Shown piece by piece: positions 8,701-15,939 of a stretch of DNA of 23,695 nt. The stretch is from a virus. Under the pieces are notes generated by a model. That model was given only the letters and a program-made list of their open reading frames with translations. It was not told the DNA's origin and searched no databases. The DNA is taken from the IMG/VR virus record IMGVR_UViG_3300025137_000294, positions 1-23,695 of that record; one strand, given 5' to 3'. The position numbers and the translations under genes are program-made. The stretch's first letter is position 1. Every line of letters begins with the position of its first letter.

Positions 8701-8926
8701 CCTTATTCTCCTCTTGTTGTTGAGGTTTAGTAAAATATTTAATGAGCATCTCTAACTTATCATTATAGTCTGCAATCTTACCAAGCTCTTCTTCTATAGA
8801 AGCATGAATATCGTGATGCTCTCCTATGCCTGTAGGATTTGTAAGTAAAACTTCTACATTTGCTATATGTTTATTAATTAACCCAACATAATAGGTTCTT
8901 GATGCTCCAATTAGTAATTCTCTCAT
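8678..8926 (-). CDS. Conserved marine-phage protein of unknown function (MRELLIGA type)
   Basis: An 82-residue protein preceded by a strong AAGGAG site. It starts MRELLIGASRTYYVGLINKH and has a GIGEH-HDIHASIEEEL segment followed by a charged, Lys/Glu/Asp/Gln-rich tail (about 67-82). This N-terminal pattern recurs in small unannotated proteins of marine podoviruses and cyanophages (recognition from memory, not a search). It is probably helical and cytoplasmic, with no signal peptide. It is the first gene after the longest gap of the early operon (8927-9010) and overlaps the RMF-like gene. Its function is unknown. Confidence 0.7.
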   Translation of the reverse strand: MRELLIGASRTYYVGLINKHIANVEVLLTNPTGIGEHHDIHASIEEELGKIADYNDKLEMLIKYFTKPQQQEENKDDKKDKK

Positions 8927-8950
8927 AAATTTTCTCCTTTTTTAAAATTT

Positions 8951-8991
8951 GTCTTCATATAAAGACCGTCAGAGGGGTGAAACACACCCTC
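8951..8991 (-). other. Two stem-loops between the reductase gene and the 82-residue gene
   Basis: In the 84-base gap after the reductase stop, bases 8972-8979 (GAGGGGTG) pair with 8985-8991 (CACCCTC) with one bulge and a 5-base loop. A second small stem pairs 8951-8955 with 8962-8966 (GTCTT/AAGAC). The first is GC-rich in an AT-rich genome and stands out. On the - strand no clean T-run follows, so this is not a textbook terminator. Partial termination, RNA processing or mRNA 3'-end protection are all possible. Confidence 0.45.
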
Positions 8992-9010
8992 CGAGGGTTC
9001 TAGTACCTGA

Positions 9011-10996
9011 TTATGTAGACTGTATATCTACAACCTCACAGACTCCAGCACTACAGGCTAACTCTTTTGACCCTGCTGTGTTGTCTTCTTTCTCATAATT
9101 TTGCAGTAATTTCCAATCTATCTTGTCAGGCATCTTATTTTTTAGTTTTTCATACTCTTTCTTACCAATTTCTTGATAAGGAGCTTGTGCATAGGTGTGA
9201 TCACTATGAGGTAGAAAACTAATTCCTGATATATCATCAAAGTTTTTATACACCCATGCTCCTACTTCCATCCATTCATCTTCTTTTACAGAGATAGTTA
9301 CAGATGGTTTATGTTCACACCAATACTCTTGGTATGTTTGCCACAATCTTAGTTGATCTATAGCAGACATATTGTCTCTTGTTGTTGCACCATCAGGTGC
9401 TTTCATAGGAAAGCTAAACACTGTAGTGCTATCAGGTTTCATAACGTCAGGTTCACTTGGTATACCTGCTGACTTCATAAACTCTGTTAATGGGTCTTTG
9501 TTGTCACCACGAACAGTGCGAATGTAATACTTGCTATGTCTAGTATGTATGCCACTTGCACTATCCACGAGTTGAGAAACTGTACCACTAGGTTTGACAC
9601 AAGTGATGGCAGTTGATTGAGGTATGCCCAACATTTCTGAATACTTCTTGTTTGTTTCAATTGCTTTCTCCTTTAGTTTTGTAAGAATACCACCAACTCT
9701 TGATCCATCAAATACTTGTTGTCCGTCTTCAAGAAAGATTGTATTATAATCATTAAATAGTTTACTGTCCATAATACCTGTTAGTGATACACCAAGTAAT
9801 CTTTCTTCTTCTGTATTATCTTTCCATATCTTACGTAGATATTTAAAGTCTGTAAGTGTAGCTTGGAATGTGCCAAGGATAGTAGCCATCTCTACTTTTT
9901 CTAATAGAGACTTTTCTGTATCGTTTTCTCGTATAACTACTTCTGATAGATTACAAAATTGATAAGGTCTAAGTATAATCTCACTACAGGGATTACAACC
10001 AAATGCATAGTCTGTCTTTCGTCTACCATTTTTATCTGCTTGTTTTACAGCAGACTTACGATTAAAGATACCACGCTCACCTGATTTACTTTCTACAAGA
10101 GCTAACCATTCACGCATAAAAGTTTCCATATTAATCTTACCTTTGTATGCTATACTATTATTTGCTAAAGCTCTCTGTCCTTCATTCTCCCACCATTGAC
10201 CTGACTTAGCATAACGCATCTGATCATCACCTAAGTTAGATAAACTAATAAGAGCAGAGCGTCTTACTCCACCTACTACAACTACTTCACCTATCTTACA
10301 CATAAGGTCGTGACATTCTATAGGATATAATCTTCTACCTGCAGCACCTTTAAACATATTTATACAGAATTTATATAAATCTACAAGAGGTTCAGGACCA
10401 GATGCTCTACCACCAAATGTTTTAAGTCTAGCACCTGCAGGTCTAACATCTTCTACATCAAACTCAGGTATTTGACCTACGTATAACATAGCAATTAATT
10501 CACGCAAGGCTTTAGCCCAACCTGAACGTGAGTCACCTACTTTAATAGTAGTCGTGCTATCTTCAAAATGTTCATTAACAATAGGTAGTTTATCTACGTT
10601 CTCTCTTTCAACAGAGAAACCTACACCTGTACCACACATAAGAATATACATACACTCATCAAAAGCACGAGGGCTATCAACAGGTAAGTATGAACAGTTA
10701 TAACCTGCTACATGACATTTATCAAGTGCTTTACCTGAAGTCATTAATGCTCTCATACTTGGCATGATGCTTAGATTTGTGATATAATTAAATAGCTTAT
10801 CTCTAAGCTCATAGAATACTACCTCATCAAAGTTATATTTTTTAATTACATGATCCTGCATATAGTTTAAATATCTATCAACTGTTTCAGACCACTCCTC
10901 TCTTCTACTTTCTTCAGGAATCCACCTAGCATACCTAGAAAGTGCTATAAAGTTTTGGTAATCTGTAGGTAAATTGTTTGCTGCGTTTGATATCAT
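9011..10996 (-). CDS. nrdJ: Class II (adenosylcobalamin-dependent) ribonucleoside-triphosphate reductase
   Basis: A 661-residue monomeric-type class II ribonucleotide reductase, which makes deoxynucleotides with vitamin B12 as radical source. Active-site residues match the Lactobacillus leichmannii enzyme one for one. N335-P-C337-S-E339 corresponds to N406/C408/E410, where C337 is the thiyl radical site. C101 and C348 are the oxidised pair (C119/C419). C648-x4-C653 at the C-terminus is the swinging redox pair (C731/C736). CGTGVGFSVE (121-130) and KPSGTVSQ (468-475) are further family signatures. The ATG at 10996 has a GAGGAGA site and overlaps the stop of the small upstream gene as ATGA. The enzyme appears complete. 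No separate small subunit or activase is needed or seen, so function depends on host B12. Confidence 0.95.
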   Translation of the reverse strand: MISNAANNLPTDYQNFIALSRYARWIPEESRREEWSETVDRYLNYMQDHVIKKYNFDEVVFYELRDKLFNYITNLSIMPSMRALMTSGKALDKCHVAGYNCSYLPVDSPRAFDECMYILMCGTGVGFSVERENVDKLPIVNEHFEDSTTTIKVGDSRSGWAKALRELIAMLYVGQIPEFDVEDVRPAGARLKTFGGRASGPEPLVDLYKFCINMFKGAAGRRLYPIECHDLMCKIGEVVVVGGVRRSALISLSNLGDDQMRYAKSGQWWENEGQRALANNSIAYKGKINMETFMREWLALVESKSGERGIFNRKSAVKQADKNGRRKTDYAFGCNPCSEIILRPYQFCNLSEVVIRENDTEKSLLEKVEMATILGTFQATLTDFKYLRKIWKDNTEEERLLGVSLTGIMDSKLFNDYNTIFLEDGQQVFDGSRVGGILTKLKEKAIETNKKYSEMLGIPQSTAITCVKPSGTVSQLVDSASGIHTRHSKYYIRTVRGDNKDPLTEFMKSAGIPSEPDVMKPDSTTVFSFPMKAPDGATTRDNMSAIDQLRLWQTYQEYWCEHKPSVTISVKEDEWMEVGAWVYKNFDDISGISFLPHSDHTYAQAPYQEIGKKEYEKLKNKMPDKIDWKLLQNYEKEDNTAGSKELACSAGVCEVVDIQST

Positions 10997-11151
10997 TTAT
11001 TTATCTCCTCACTTGTTGTTCTAAAGTTTCTTATATCAGCACCTTCTAAATCGTAGAATGCTTCTCTTACAAATTCTTCTATTTCTATATTTACTTTTCC
11101 ATCGGCAGGTACAGCATACTCTTCTGTATCTATATCCAATGTTATCATCAT
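10993..11151 (-). CDS. Small acidic protein directly upstream of nrdJ
   Basis: An unlisted 52-residue frame reading MMITLDIDTEEYAVP and ending TTSEEINK. It fills the gap between the DUF3310 gene and nrdJ exactly: its ATG follows the upstream TAA by one base, and its TGA overlaps the nrdJ ATG as ATGA. The ribosome site is weak (AAGAG), so it probably relies on coupling. It is acidic, has no signal peptide or membrane segment, and no family is recognised. A second ATG one codon later (11148) is an equally good start. Tight packing on both sides is the main support that it is real. Confidence 0.65.
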   Translation of the reverse strand: MMITLDIDTEEYAVPADGKVNIEIEEFVREAFYDLEGADIRNFRTTSEEINK

Positions 11152-11152
11152 T

Positions 11153-11458
11153 TTAACTCTTATCGTCATTTACAATCTCTATTAATTTAGATAAGTACCA
11201 TTGTGCTTTTTTCAAGTCTTCTACTCCATTTTTATAATCATATCTCCAAAGATACTTTAATATATTACCTTGTAAGTATGCTTCAAATCCTTTACCTGTA
11301 CAAGCTTTTATTGCATCAATACATTCTATACCATATTGATTGTAATGTGGTGGATGATTAACCATGTCATCTACTAATTCTCTACCAACTATTTTTGGTT
11401 TATCTTCAGACGGTAAATCTTTTTCAAAGTCAATCATTTCTTTTATACTAGCAGCCAT
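11153..11458 (-). CDS. DUF3310 (SaV-like) protein
   Basis: A 101-residue protein with the DUF3310 core: H35-P-P-H-Y39, then YGIECIDAI (42-50), then YLQGNILKYLWRY (61-73), then K76-NGVEDLKKAQWYL (76-89). This family is widespread in tailed phages. It is sometimes labelled nucleotide kinase-like, without firm biochemical proof. Its start overlaps the stop of the upstream 103-residue gene as TAATG. The neighbourhood (reductase, nucleases, polymerase) suggests a role in nucleotide or DNA metabolism, which is inference from context. The N-terminal 30 residues are charged and may be a flexible extension. Confidence 0.85.
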   Translation of the reverse strand: MAASIKEMIDFEKDLPSEDKPKIVGRELVDDMVNHPPHYNQYGIECIDAIKACTGKGFEAYLQGNILKYLWRYDYKNGVEDLKKAQWYLSKLIEIVNDDKS

Positions 11459-11769
11459 TATGCATTCCCTTCAGTGTTAAAGTTAAAGTGTATTACGTTA
11501 CCATTTACAACAGGTTTTTCTTCAGGTTCTTTTATAAACTCTTCTAGTTTGTCTGCATAGTCTACATTCTTTTCCATAAACGCTATAGAACTTGCAACGA
11601 GTTGACTTAGATGTGTTAAGTCTCTTTTACTTTCTACAGGCATAGGATTTTCTTTTGATGTAATAATATTTACTTGTAAGCCACCCTGCCAATTATTATC
11701 TTCATCGAGTTCAGGTAAAAGTTCTATGTAGAAAGCAGATGGATATTTAGTTGTAATGTCTATTGTCAT
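11458..11769 (-). CDS. Conserved hypothetical early protein
   Basis: A 103-residue acidic protein starting MTIDITTKYPSAFYIELLPEL, two bases after the endonuclease I stop and overlapping the DUF3310 ATG as TAATG. The first half looks like beta strands (FYIELLP, GGLQVNIIT). The second is helical (DLTHLSQLVASSIAFME) with an acidic stretch EEFIKEPEEKP. No known motif or signal peptide is visible. It lies inside a replication and nuclease gene run, so an accessory role there is likely but not shown. Confidence 0.7.
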   Translation of the reverse strand: MTIDITTKYPSAFYIELLPELDEDNNWQGGLQVNIITSKENPMPVESKRDLTHLSQLVASSIAFMEKNVDYADKLEEFIKEPEEKPVVNGNVIHFNFNTEGNA

Positions 11770-11771
11770 AA

Positions 11772-12224
11772 TTAACTCCCTAGTTTCTTTCCTAAAAATT
11801 TTATAAATTTAGGATAATTGTTTTTTCCTTTTTCTTTTAGCCAATCTTCAGGTATAATTCTAGTATAGTATCTAAACCCATGCTTAATACACCATTGTGC
11901 ATACGTTGACTTTGCATTCTTATATAATTTTCTATTACTATTTTCAAAAACAAATCGTATATCTAAATCAGGATGTTGTTTCTTTACACATAAATGTTTT
12001 CGTCTATCGGCAGTAGTAAACATACCTTTTGTTTCTATAATGATCCCATTATTAAGCACAAAGTCAGGGGTATAGGTGCGATAGGCAAGGTCTTCCCATT
12101 CTATTTTTACTTTTTCATATAGAAAAACAATAGAGTTACTCTTTAAGTATTCAGCAACCTTGTCTTCTAAACCACTCCTATACCCATTCTTACGAGCTGC
12201 ATGTCTAGCACTATATGCTGACAT
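11772..12224 (-). CDS. T7 gp3-like endonuclease I (Holliday-junction resolvase)
   Basis: Start chosen at 12224: this ATG overlaps the upstream stop as TAATG, and the protein (150 residues, T7 gp3 is 149) then aligns with T7 gp3 from its first residues. The longer frame from 12239 adds five residues with no family match. Catalytic residues are present at nearly the same numbers as in T7 (E20, D55, E65, K67): E20 in SGLEDKV, D54 in YTPDF, and E64 and K66 in IIETKG. The following ADRRKHLCVKKQHPDLDIRFVF segment and the C-terminal EDWLKEKG are also gp3-like. The enzyme resolves branched DNA and helps degrade host DNA. It is the last of three nuclease/ssDNA genes in a row. Confidence 0.93.
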   Translation of the reverse strand: MSAYSARHAARKNGYRSGLEDKVAEYLKSNSIVFLYEKVKIEWEDLAYRTYTPDFVLNNGIIIETKGMFTTADRRKHLCVKKQHPDLDIRFVFENSNRKLYKNAKSTYAQWCIKHGFRYYTRIIPEDWLKEKGKNNYPKFIKFLGKKLGS

Positions 12225-12973
12225 TATACATCTGCCCATATTTTCTTTGCTTCTTTTTTAAACTTAGCACTCCAAGTCCATGAATCAAAGTTTGGATAAA
12301 CTAAAGAAGCTAACTCGTGTTTATCTTTACTAATAGATAGAAATTTCTGTATACTAAAAGCCACACTTTTAAGTTGTTTTTTATACAAAGATAAATTATC
12401 TAATGTAAAAGTCTTATGATCCTTTGGTGTAGCAAAAAACAAATCTACACTATTGTTTGGATATGCCATAGAGTAAAATGCCATCTGTCTCTTTTGTGCT
12501 TCTGTAGGTCTTGATGGCATTCGTGTTGATGTCTTTAAGTCAACTATTTTATCTTTAAATCTAAAATCAATATATCCCATAACAGGTATAGGCATGTCAT
12601 CAAACTGAACCTCAACTCTTTCTTGATAGTCTTCTAAGTTTTTATACTTAAAATTCTCATCAATAATTTTACCAAAGTTAGGTAGTAGGTTTCTTTCTTT
12701 CTCTACTTTAACATCCCCTAAATCAATATTAGATTCTGTACACATAGTCATAAACTGCATTTCTAATGCATCGAAATCAAACTTACCTGTCTTGTATTTA
12801 TCAGCTAGTGCCGCTTCTTGAACAATACCTCTGACTGCTCCTGCTCCACTACCTGATTTAATACCAAACAGATACCTAGCTACCCACATAGGCATGTCGC
12901 TTATGTAGGTATTCATATTGCTAGGTGATAAATATTTAATATCATGCACCTCAAAAGGATTATTACTTTTCAT
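12224..12973 (-). CDS. PD-(D/E)XK (Cas4/RecB-type) exonuclease
   Basis: A 249-residue protein with the RecB/Cas4 nuclease core: helix RGIVQEAA (48-55) with E53, D136 in GYIDF, D145-L-K147 (IVDLKTS) as the metal and catalytic pair, then Q163-MAFY167, the QxxxY motif. It probably acts as a 5' or dsDNA exonuclease in recombination and host DNA breakdown, the job done by gp6 in T7. No Walker helicase motif and no cysteine cluster is seen, so it is a nuclease domain alone without an Fe-S site. It overlaps the upstream SSB candidate by 11 bases and the endonuclease I gene as TAATG. Confidence 0.85.
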   Translation of the reverse strand: MKSNNPFEVHDIKYLSPSNMNTYISDMPMWVARYLFGIKSGSGAGAVRGIVQEAALADKYKTGKFDFDALEMQFMTMCTESNIDLGDVKVEKERNLLPNFGKIIDENFKYKNLEDYQERVEVQFDDMPIPVMGYIDFRFKDKIVDLKTSTRMPSRPTEAQKRQMAFYSMAYPNNSVDLFFATPKDHKTFTLDNLSLYKKQLKSVAFSIQKFLSISKDKHELASLVYPNFDSWTWSAKFKKEAKKIWADV

Positions 12974-13886
12974 TTAAATCCACATCTACAAAGTCATCAA
13001 TAGTACTTAAGTCATCTTCAGATACTTCACTTTGTTTTTCTTGCACTGCATTTTCCCATGCTTTGTATACACCATCGTTATAGTTTTTAATCCAATCAAG
13101 AAAACTAGAAAATGTTTTGTGGTCTTCTTCTCCTATTCCTATAGTGCTTGATAAATCTACAAGTGCTATTGGTGTATAGAAACTAGAACCATTTTGCATT
13201 GGGTTTTCTTTACTAGACTTTAACATTATATAATGATTTAAAGGTAGCTTTTCTTTCTTAGCATAGATGTTAAATTGATCACCTATTGTTTTATAGGCAT
13301 CTCTATTATCTATCTCCCATATAAAAGGAACTTCACCTAGCTCTACATCATTACCTTTATCATCAGTAGGATTGTCTAACTTAATTGTTCCAAAAACAGC
13401 ACGTACACGCTTAGTCTGTTTAATAAGGTCTTGCATACCAACAGGAAGTGCTTTAAAGTCTTTGATATAACCTGCAGGTTTACCACAGTTAAAATGCCCT
13501 TTGTTATCTTTTAAATCTATATTTAGATTATCAGACATAATAGTTTTATGAAACGTACCCTTAGGTTCACCTTCTTTTACATTACTAAATGACTCATATC
13601 TTTTTAACATATAGCGTTGCATAAAAGGTCTTACCTTAGCAGTCTTTGCATAGTAGTATGTAGATGTATCATCGTCTACTAATTCTAATCTATATACACC
13701 ACCTTCTACTACCTCTACTTTCTTTAACTTACCACCAACCTTCTCTTCACCCATAATAGGTGAATGCCATATCCTTAATCTATTTAAGTTATTAGCCGTC
13801 TTTGTGCCTACAGTAGCACCTGCTATGCCCATAGCCTTTGCCATAACTGCATAATTGTCTGTATTTATTGTTACTAAATCGCTCAT
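12963..13886 (-). CDS. Candidate single-stranded DNA-binding protein
   Basis: A 307-residue protein starting at an ATG with a strong AAGGAG site. Its location between DNA polymerase and exonuclease is where T7-like phages keep their ssDNA-binding protein. The body looks beta-rich with many Lys and aromatic residues (GGVYRLELVDD, STYYYAKTAK). The C-terminus (287-307) is strongly acidic, ending DDFVDVDLNEK, like the acidic tails through which phage SSBs contact polymerase and helicase. No direct OB-fold signature can be claimed by eye, so this is inference from position and tail. A sigma-70-like promoter (13915-13943) lies just upstream, which would give it strong early expression as needed for an SSB. 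Confidence 0.55.
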   Translation of the reverse strand: MSDLVTINTDNYAVMAKAMGIAGATVGTKTANNLNRLRIWHSPIMGEEKVGGKLKKVEVVEGGVYRLELVDDDTSTYYYAKTAKVRPFMQRYMLKRYESFSNVKEGEPKGTFHKTIMSDNLNIDLKDNKGHFNCGKPAGYIKDFKALPVGMQDLIKQTKRVRAVFGTIKLDNPTDDKGNDVELGEVPFIWEIDNRDAYKTIGDQFNIYAKKEKLPLNHYIMLKSSKENPMQNGSSFYTPIALVDLSSTIGIGEEDHKTFSSFLDWIKNYNDGVYKAWENAVQEKQSEVSEDDLSTIDDFVDVDLNEK

Positions 13887-13914
13887 AGTTTCTCCTTTTT
13901 CTATTTGTCTAGAC

Positions 13915-13943
13915 GTTATATCACATTACGTCTTGCATGTCAA
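13915..13943 (-). promoter_or_regulatory. Sigma-70-like promoter upstream of the SSB candidate
   Basis: On the - strand TTGACA (13943-13938) is followed after exactly 17 bases by TATAAC (13920-13915). The -35 box lies in the last codons of polA and the -10 in the gap, with the ribosome site and ATG of the 307-residue gene about 25-30 bases downstream. The boxes and spacing are identical to those of the promoter at 20199-20227. Confidence 0.75.
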
Positions 13944-15939
13944 GCCAATTATTACCTATTTTTGCTTCTAGTAATAATGGAACATTTAAGTCTATATTGA
14001 AATGATTATTAATAGTATTTGTCATATCATTATTAGTACTTTCTATTATACTTTTTACTATGTCTATTTCATTAGGGTGTATATCAATTACTATAGAATC
14101 ATGTACTGTATTTACAACACAGGATTCATACTCTTCTAGTCTCTTATCTACATCCATTAGTATAAGAGGTACTATATCTGCAGTAGCAAATGATTGCACA
14201 GGATAATTTTTAATCTGTGTAAAGTATGTAACCCCACCCTTAATTCTTCTTTCTACATCAGGAAATGAAAACTCTCTACCTGATGGTGTCTTTATCTTAA
14301 AATGCGTTACAGCCTCCTTAGCCAATCTGGAATGCCAAGATGCGATTCCTTTGTACTTTTTTGTAAACTGCTCGTAGTACGCGGCTTCTGCCCTCGACCT
14401 TCCAAACCCGGTTGCTCCGAAGAGTGGTGCGAATGTGTGTCCTTTTGCTTCTTGCCTAGTAATCTTCTGACCTGCTTCTGAAATAACTTTCGCAGTGTAA
14501 CTATGTACGTCAAAACCATTTTCAATCTCCTTCATTGCTGTTTCATCTTGTGCTAAAAATGCAGCAGTTCTAAACTCTAACTGTGCAAAGTCAGCTTCAA
14601 GTATCATACCACCTTCCCATCTAGATATAAATACTTTCTTTACAGGAAATGTACCACCTCTAGGCATATTCTGCATATTAGGTTCTGCTCCACTAAACCT
14701 ACCTGTAGATGTCCTGTGCTGTAATAATCTTACATGCAACTTACCATCGTCCTTTAAATATGTATTTATACCTTCTACAAAAGAAGATAGGTATGTATCT
14801 AATGCAGACAGTCTTTGTAAGTCTGCTAAAAAGTTATATGCAGCCATAGAATTATTTCTCTTAGCTACACTTTGTAGTATGCCTAGCATGTTTTTATTTA
14901 CACTAAACCCATTTGCACTAACCCATTTAGCTGTAGGTGCATTAAACTTTAGACCTGCTATAGATTGGGTTGGTTTAAACAAATAACCTGAACCATCACA
15001 CTCAGAACACTTAGTATCATTCTTATAAGGTGTACCATCTTTCTTTATCTTCTTAATAAAACCTGCTCCATAACATACTGAGCATTTTACAGCGATAGTC
15101 TTATAAACTATATTGCTGTTCTCTTTTATAACCTTAGTAAAGTCTGCCTTACCCATATAAGGTGTAAAGTTATTAAGCCATGTTGTTTTATCTTTAGGCT
15201 TTCTACTATATATAACCCACGACATCTGTTCAGGGCTGTTAAGATTTATCTGTGTATCTCCCATAAGTTTCTTGACTTGAGAAGAAAGTCTCTTCTCGAC
15301 ATCAGCTTTTTCTTTTTCAAACTCTGATTGTACTTGTTTAAGAGATTCTGTATCCACATTAAACCCACGCTTATATATATTAGCAAGAGTAAGGGCAACA
15401 CGATTGGTATGATTAACAGTAGCAACAAGACCACTATGCTCATCATCATTAAGTTTTTTATATAATGCATCTGATAACTCCTTTGTAGCATTTAAATCTG
15501 CTGACAGATACTCTGATAACTCTTCTTTTGGTACGTCATCAACACCTAAACCTTTCTTAAAATATTCTTTAAGTGTATCTTTCTTCTGTGTGTGTAGGCT
15601 ATATCTTTCGGCACAGGCTTTAAGAGATAGAGGTTTCTTCTGACCACGTAGCATTATATATTCTACCAGCATAGTATCAAATACATCACCGTCATATTTA
15701 AAACCACATTCCCAAAGCCACATTAAGTCATAAGATATATTGTGTCCGACTAGGATAGTAGTGCTGTCAAGCAACTGCTGCACACCATCAAAGCCTGTCT
15801 CATGGTGAAACAGATATTCCTTACCGTCTTCTGTAAGACAGCCTACCATAATTAATTGGTTGTCTTTTTCAAATGGGTCAAGATGCATTTTATCATCTCG
15901 CTTTGTTACTGTATTCTCTACATCAAATATTAATTTCAT
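13921..15939 (-). CDS. polA: Family A DNA polymerase with 3'-5' exonuclease and DnaJ-type zinc insert
   Basis: A 672-residue replicative polymerase. The exonuclease domain has D6-V-E8 (Exo I), GHN67-ISYD71 (Exo II) and Y144-LSAD148 (Exo III). Residues 286-317 hold two CxxCxGxG units (C286/C289 and C311/C314), like half of a DnaJ central zinc domain. The same insert is the hallmark of phage HMO-2011. The polymerase domain has motif A D450 (EADFAQLEF), the motif B helix R495-QEAK499-GHTF503-APLF507-G, and motif C VH613D614S. The residue equal to E. coli Phe762 is F503. The ATG at 15939 has a GGAGAAG site and a promoter-like element just upstream, and overlaps the HNH gene by 17 bases. A GC-rich patch of about 120-140 bases covers motif B (see findings). 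Confidence 0.96.
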   Translation of the reverse strand: MKLIFDVENTVTKRDDKMHLDPFEKDNQLIMVGCLTEDGKEYLFHHETGFDGVQQLLDSTTILVGHNISYDLMWLWECGFKYDGDVFDTMLVEYIMLRGQKKPLSLKACAERYSLHTQKKDTLKEYFKKGLGVDDVPKEELSEYLSADLNATKELSDALYKKLNDDEHSGLVATVNHTNRVALTLANIYKRGFNVDTESLKQVQSEFEKEKADVEKRLSSQVKKLMGDTQINLNSPEQMSWVIYSRKPKDKTTWLNNFTPYMGKADFTKVIKENSNIVYKTIAVKCSVCYGAGFIKKIKKDGTPYKNDTKCSECDGSGYLFKPTQSIAGLKFNAPTAKWVSANGFSVNKNMLGILQSVAKRNNSMAAYNFLADLQRLSALDTYLSSFVEGINTYLKDDGKLHVRLLQHRTSTGRFSGAEPNMQNMPRGGTFPVKKVFISRWEGGMILEADFAQLEFRTAAFLAQDETAMKEIENGFDVHSYTAKVISEAGQKITRQEAKGHTFAPLFGATGFGRSRAEAAYYEQFTKKYKGIASWHSRLAKEAVTHFKIKTPSGREFSFPDVERRIKGGVTYFTQIKNYPVQSFATADIVPLILMDVDKRLEEYESCVVNTVHDSIVIDIHPNEIDIVKSIIESTNNDMTNTINNHFNIDLNVPLLLEAKIGNNWLDMQDVM
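14974..15084 (-). other. DnaJ-like zinc-finger insert in DNA polymerase
   Basis: Codons 286-322 of polA encode C286-S-V-C-Y-G-A-G and C311-S-E-C-D-G-S-G separated by a 17-residue, lysine-rich linker. The four cysteines can bind one zinc. The segment lies between the exonuclease domain and polymerase motif A, near where the thumb of family A enzymes would be. Confidence 0.88.

Noticed and set aside
8927-8962. 11-codon frame (MKTNFKKGENL) before the 82-residue gene
   Set aside because: It has ATGA overlap with the next start but no ribosome site of its own and contains that gene's ribosome site. Too short to support.
12225-12239. Five-residue N-terminal extension of endonuclease I (start 12239)
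   Set aside because: The start at 12224 has TAATG coupling and aligns with T7 gp3 from its first residues, so the extension is unlikely.
14307-14525. 72-residue frame within polA on the same strand
   Set aside because: It is an out-of-frame shadow caused by the GC-rich patch over motif B. It has no ribosome site and polA motifs run through it in the other frame.
15743-15770. TTGACA on the - strand within polA (near 15765)
   Set aside because: No -10-like box at 15-19 bases (GGACAC at 17) and no gene start nearby.
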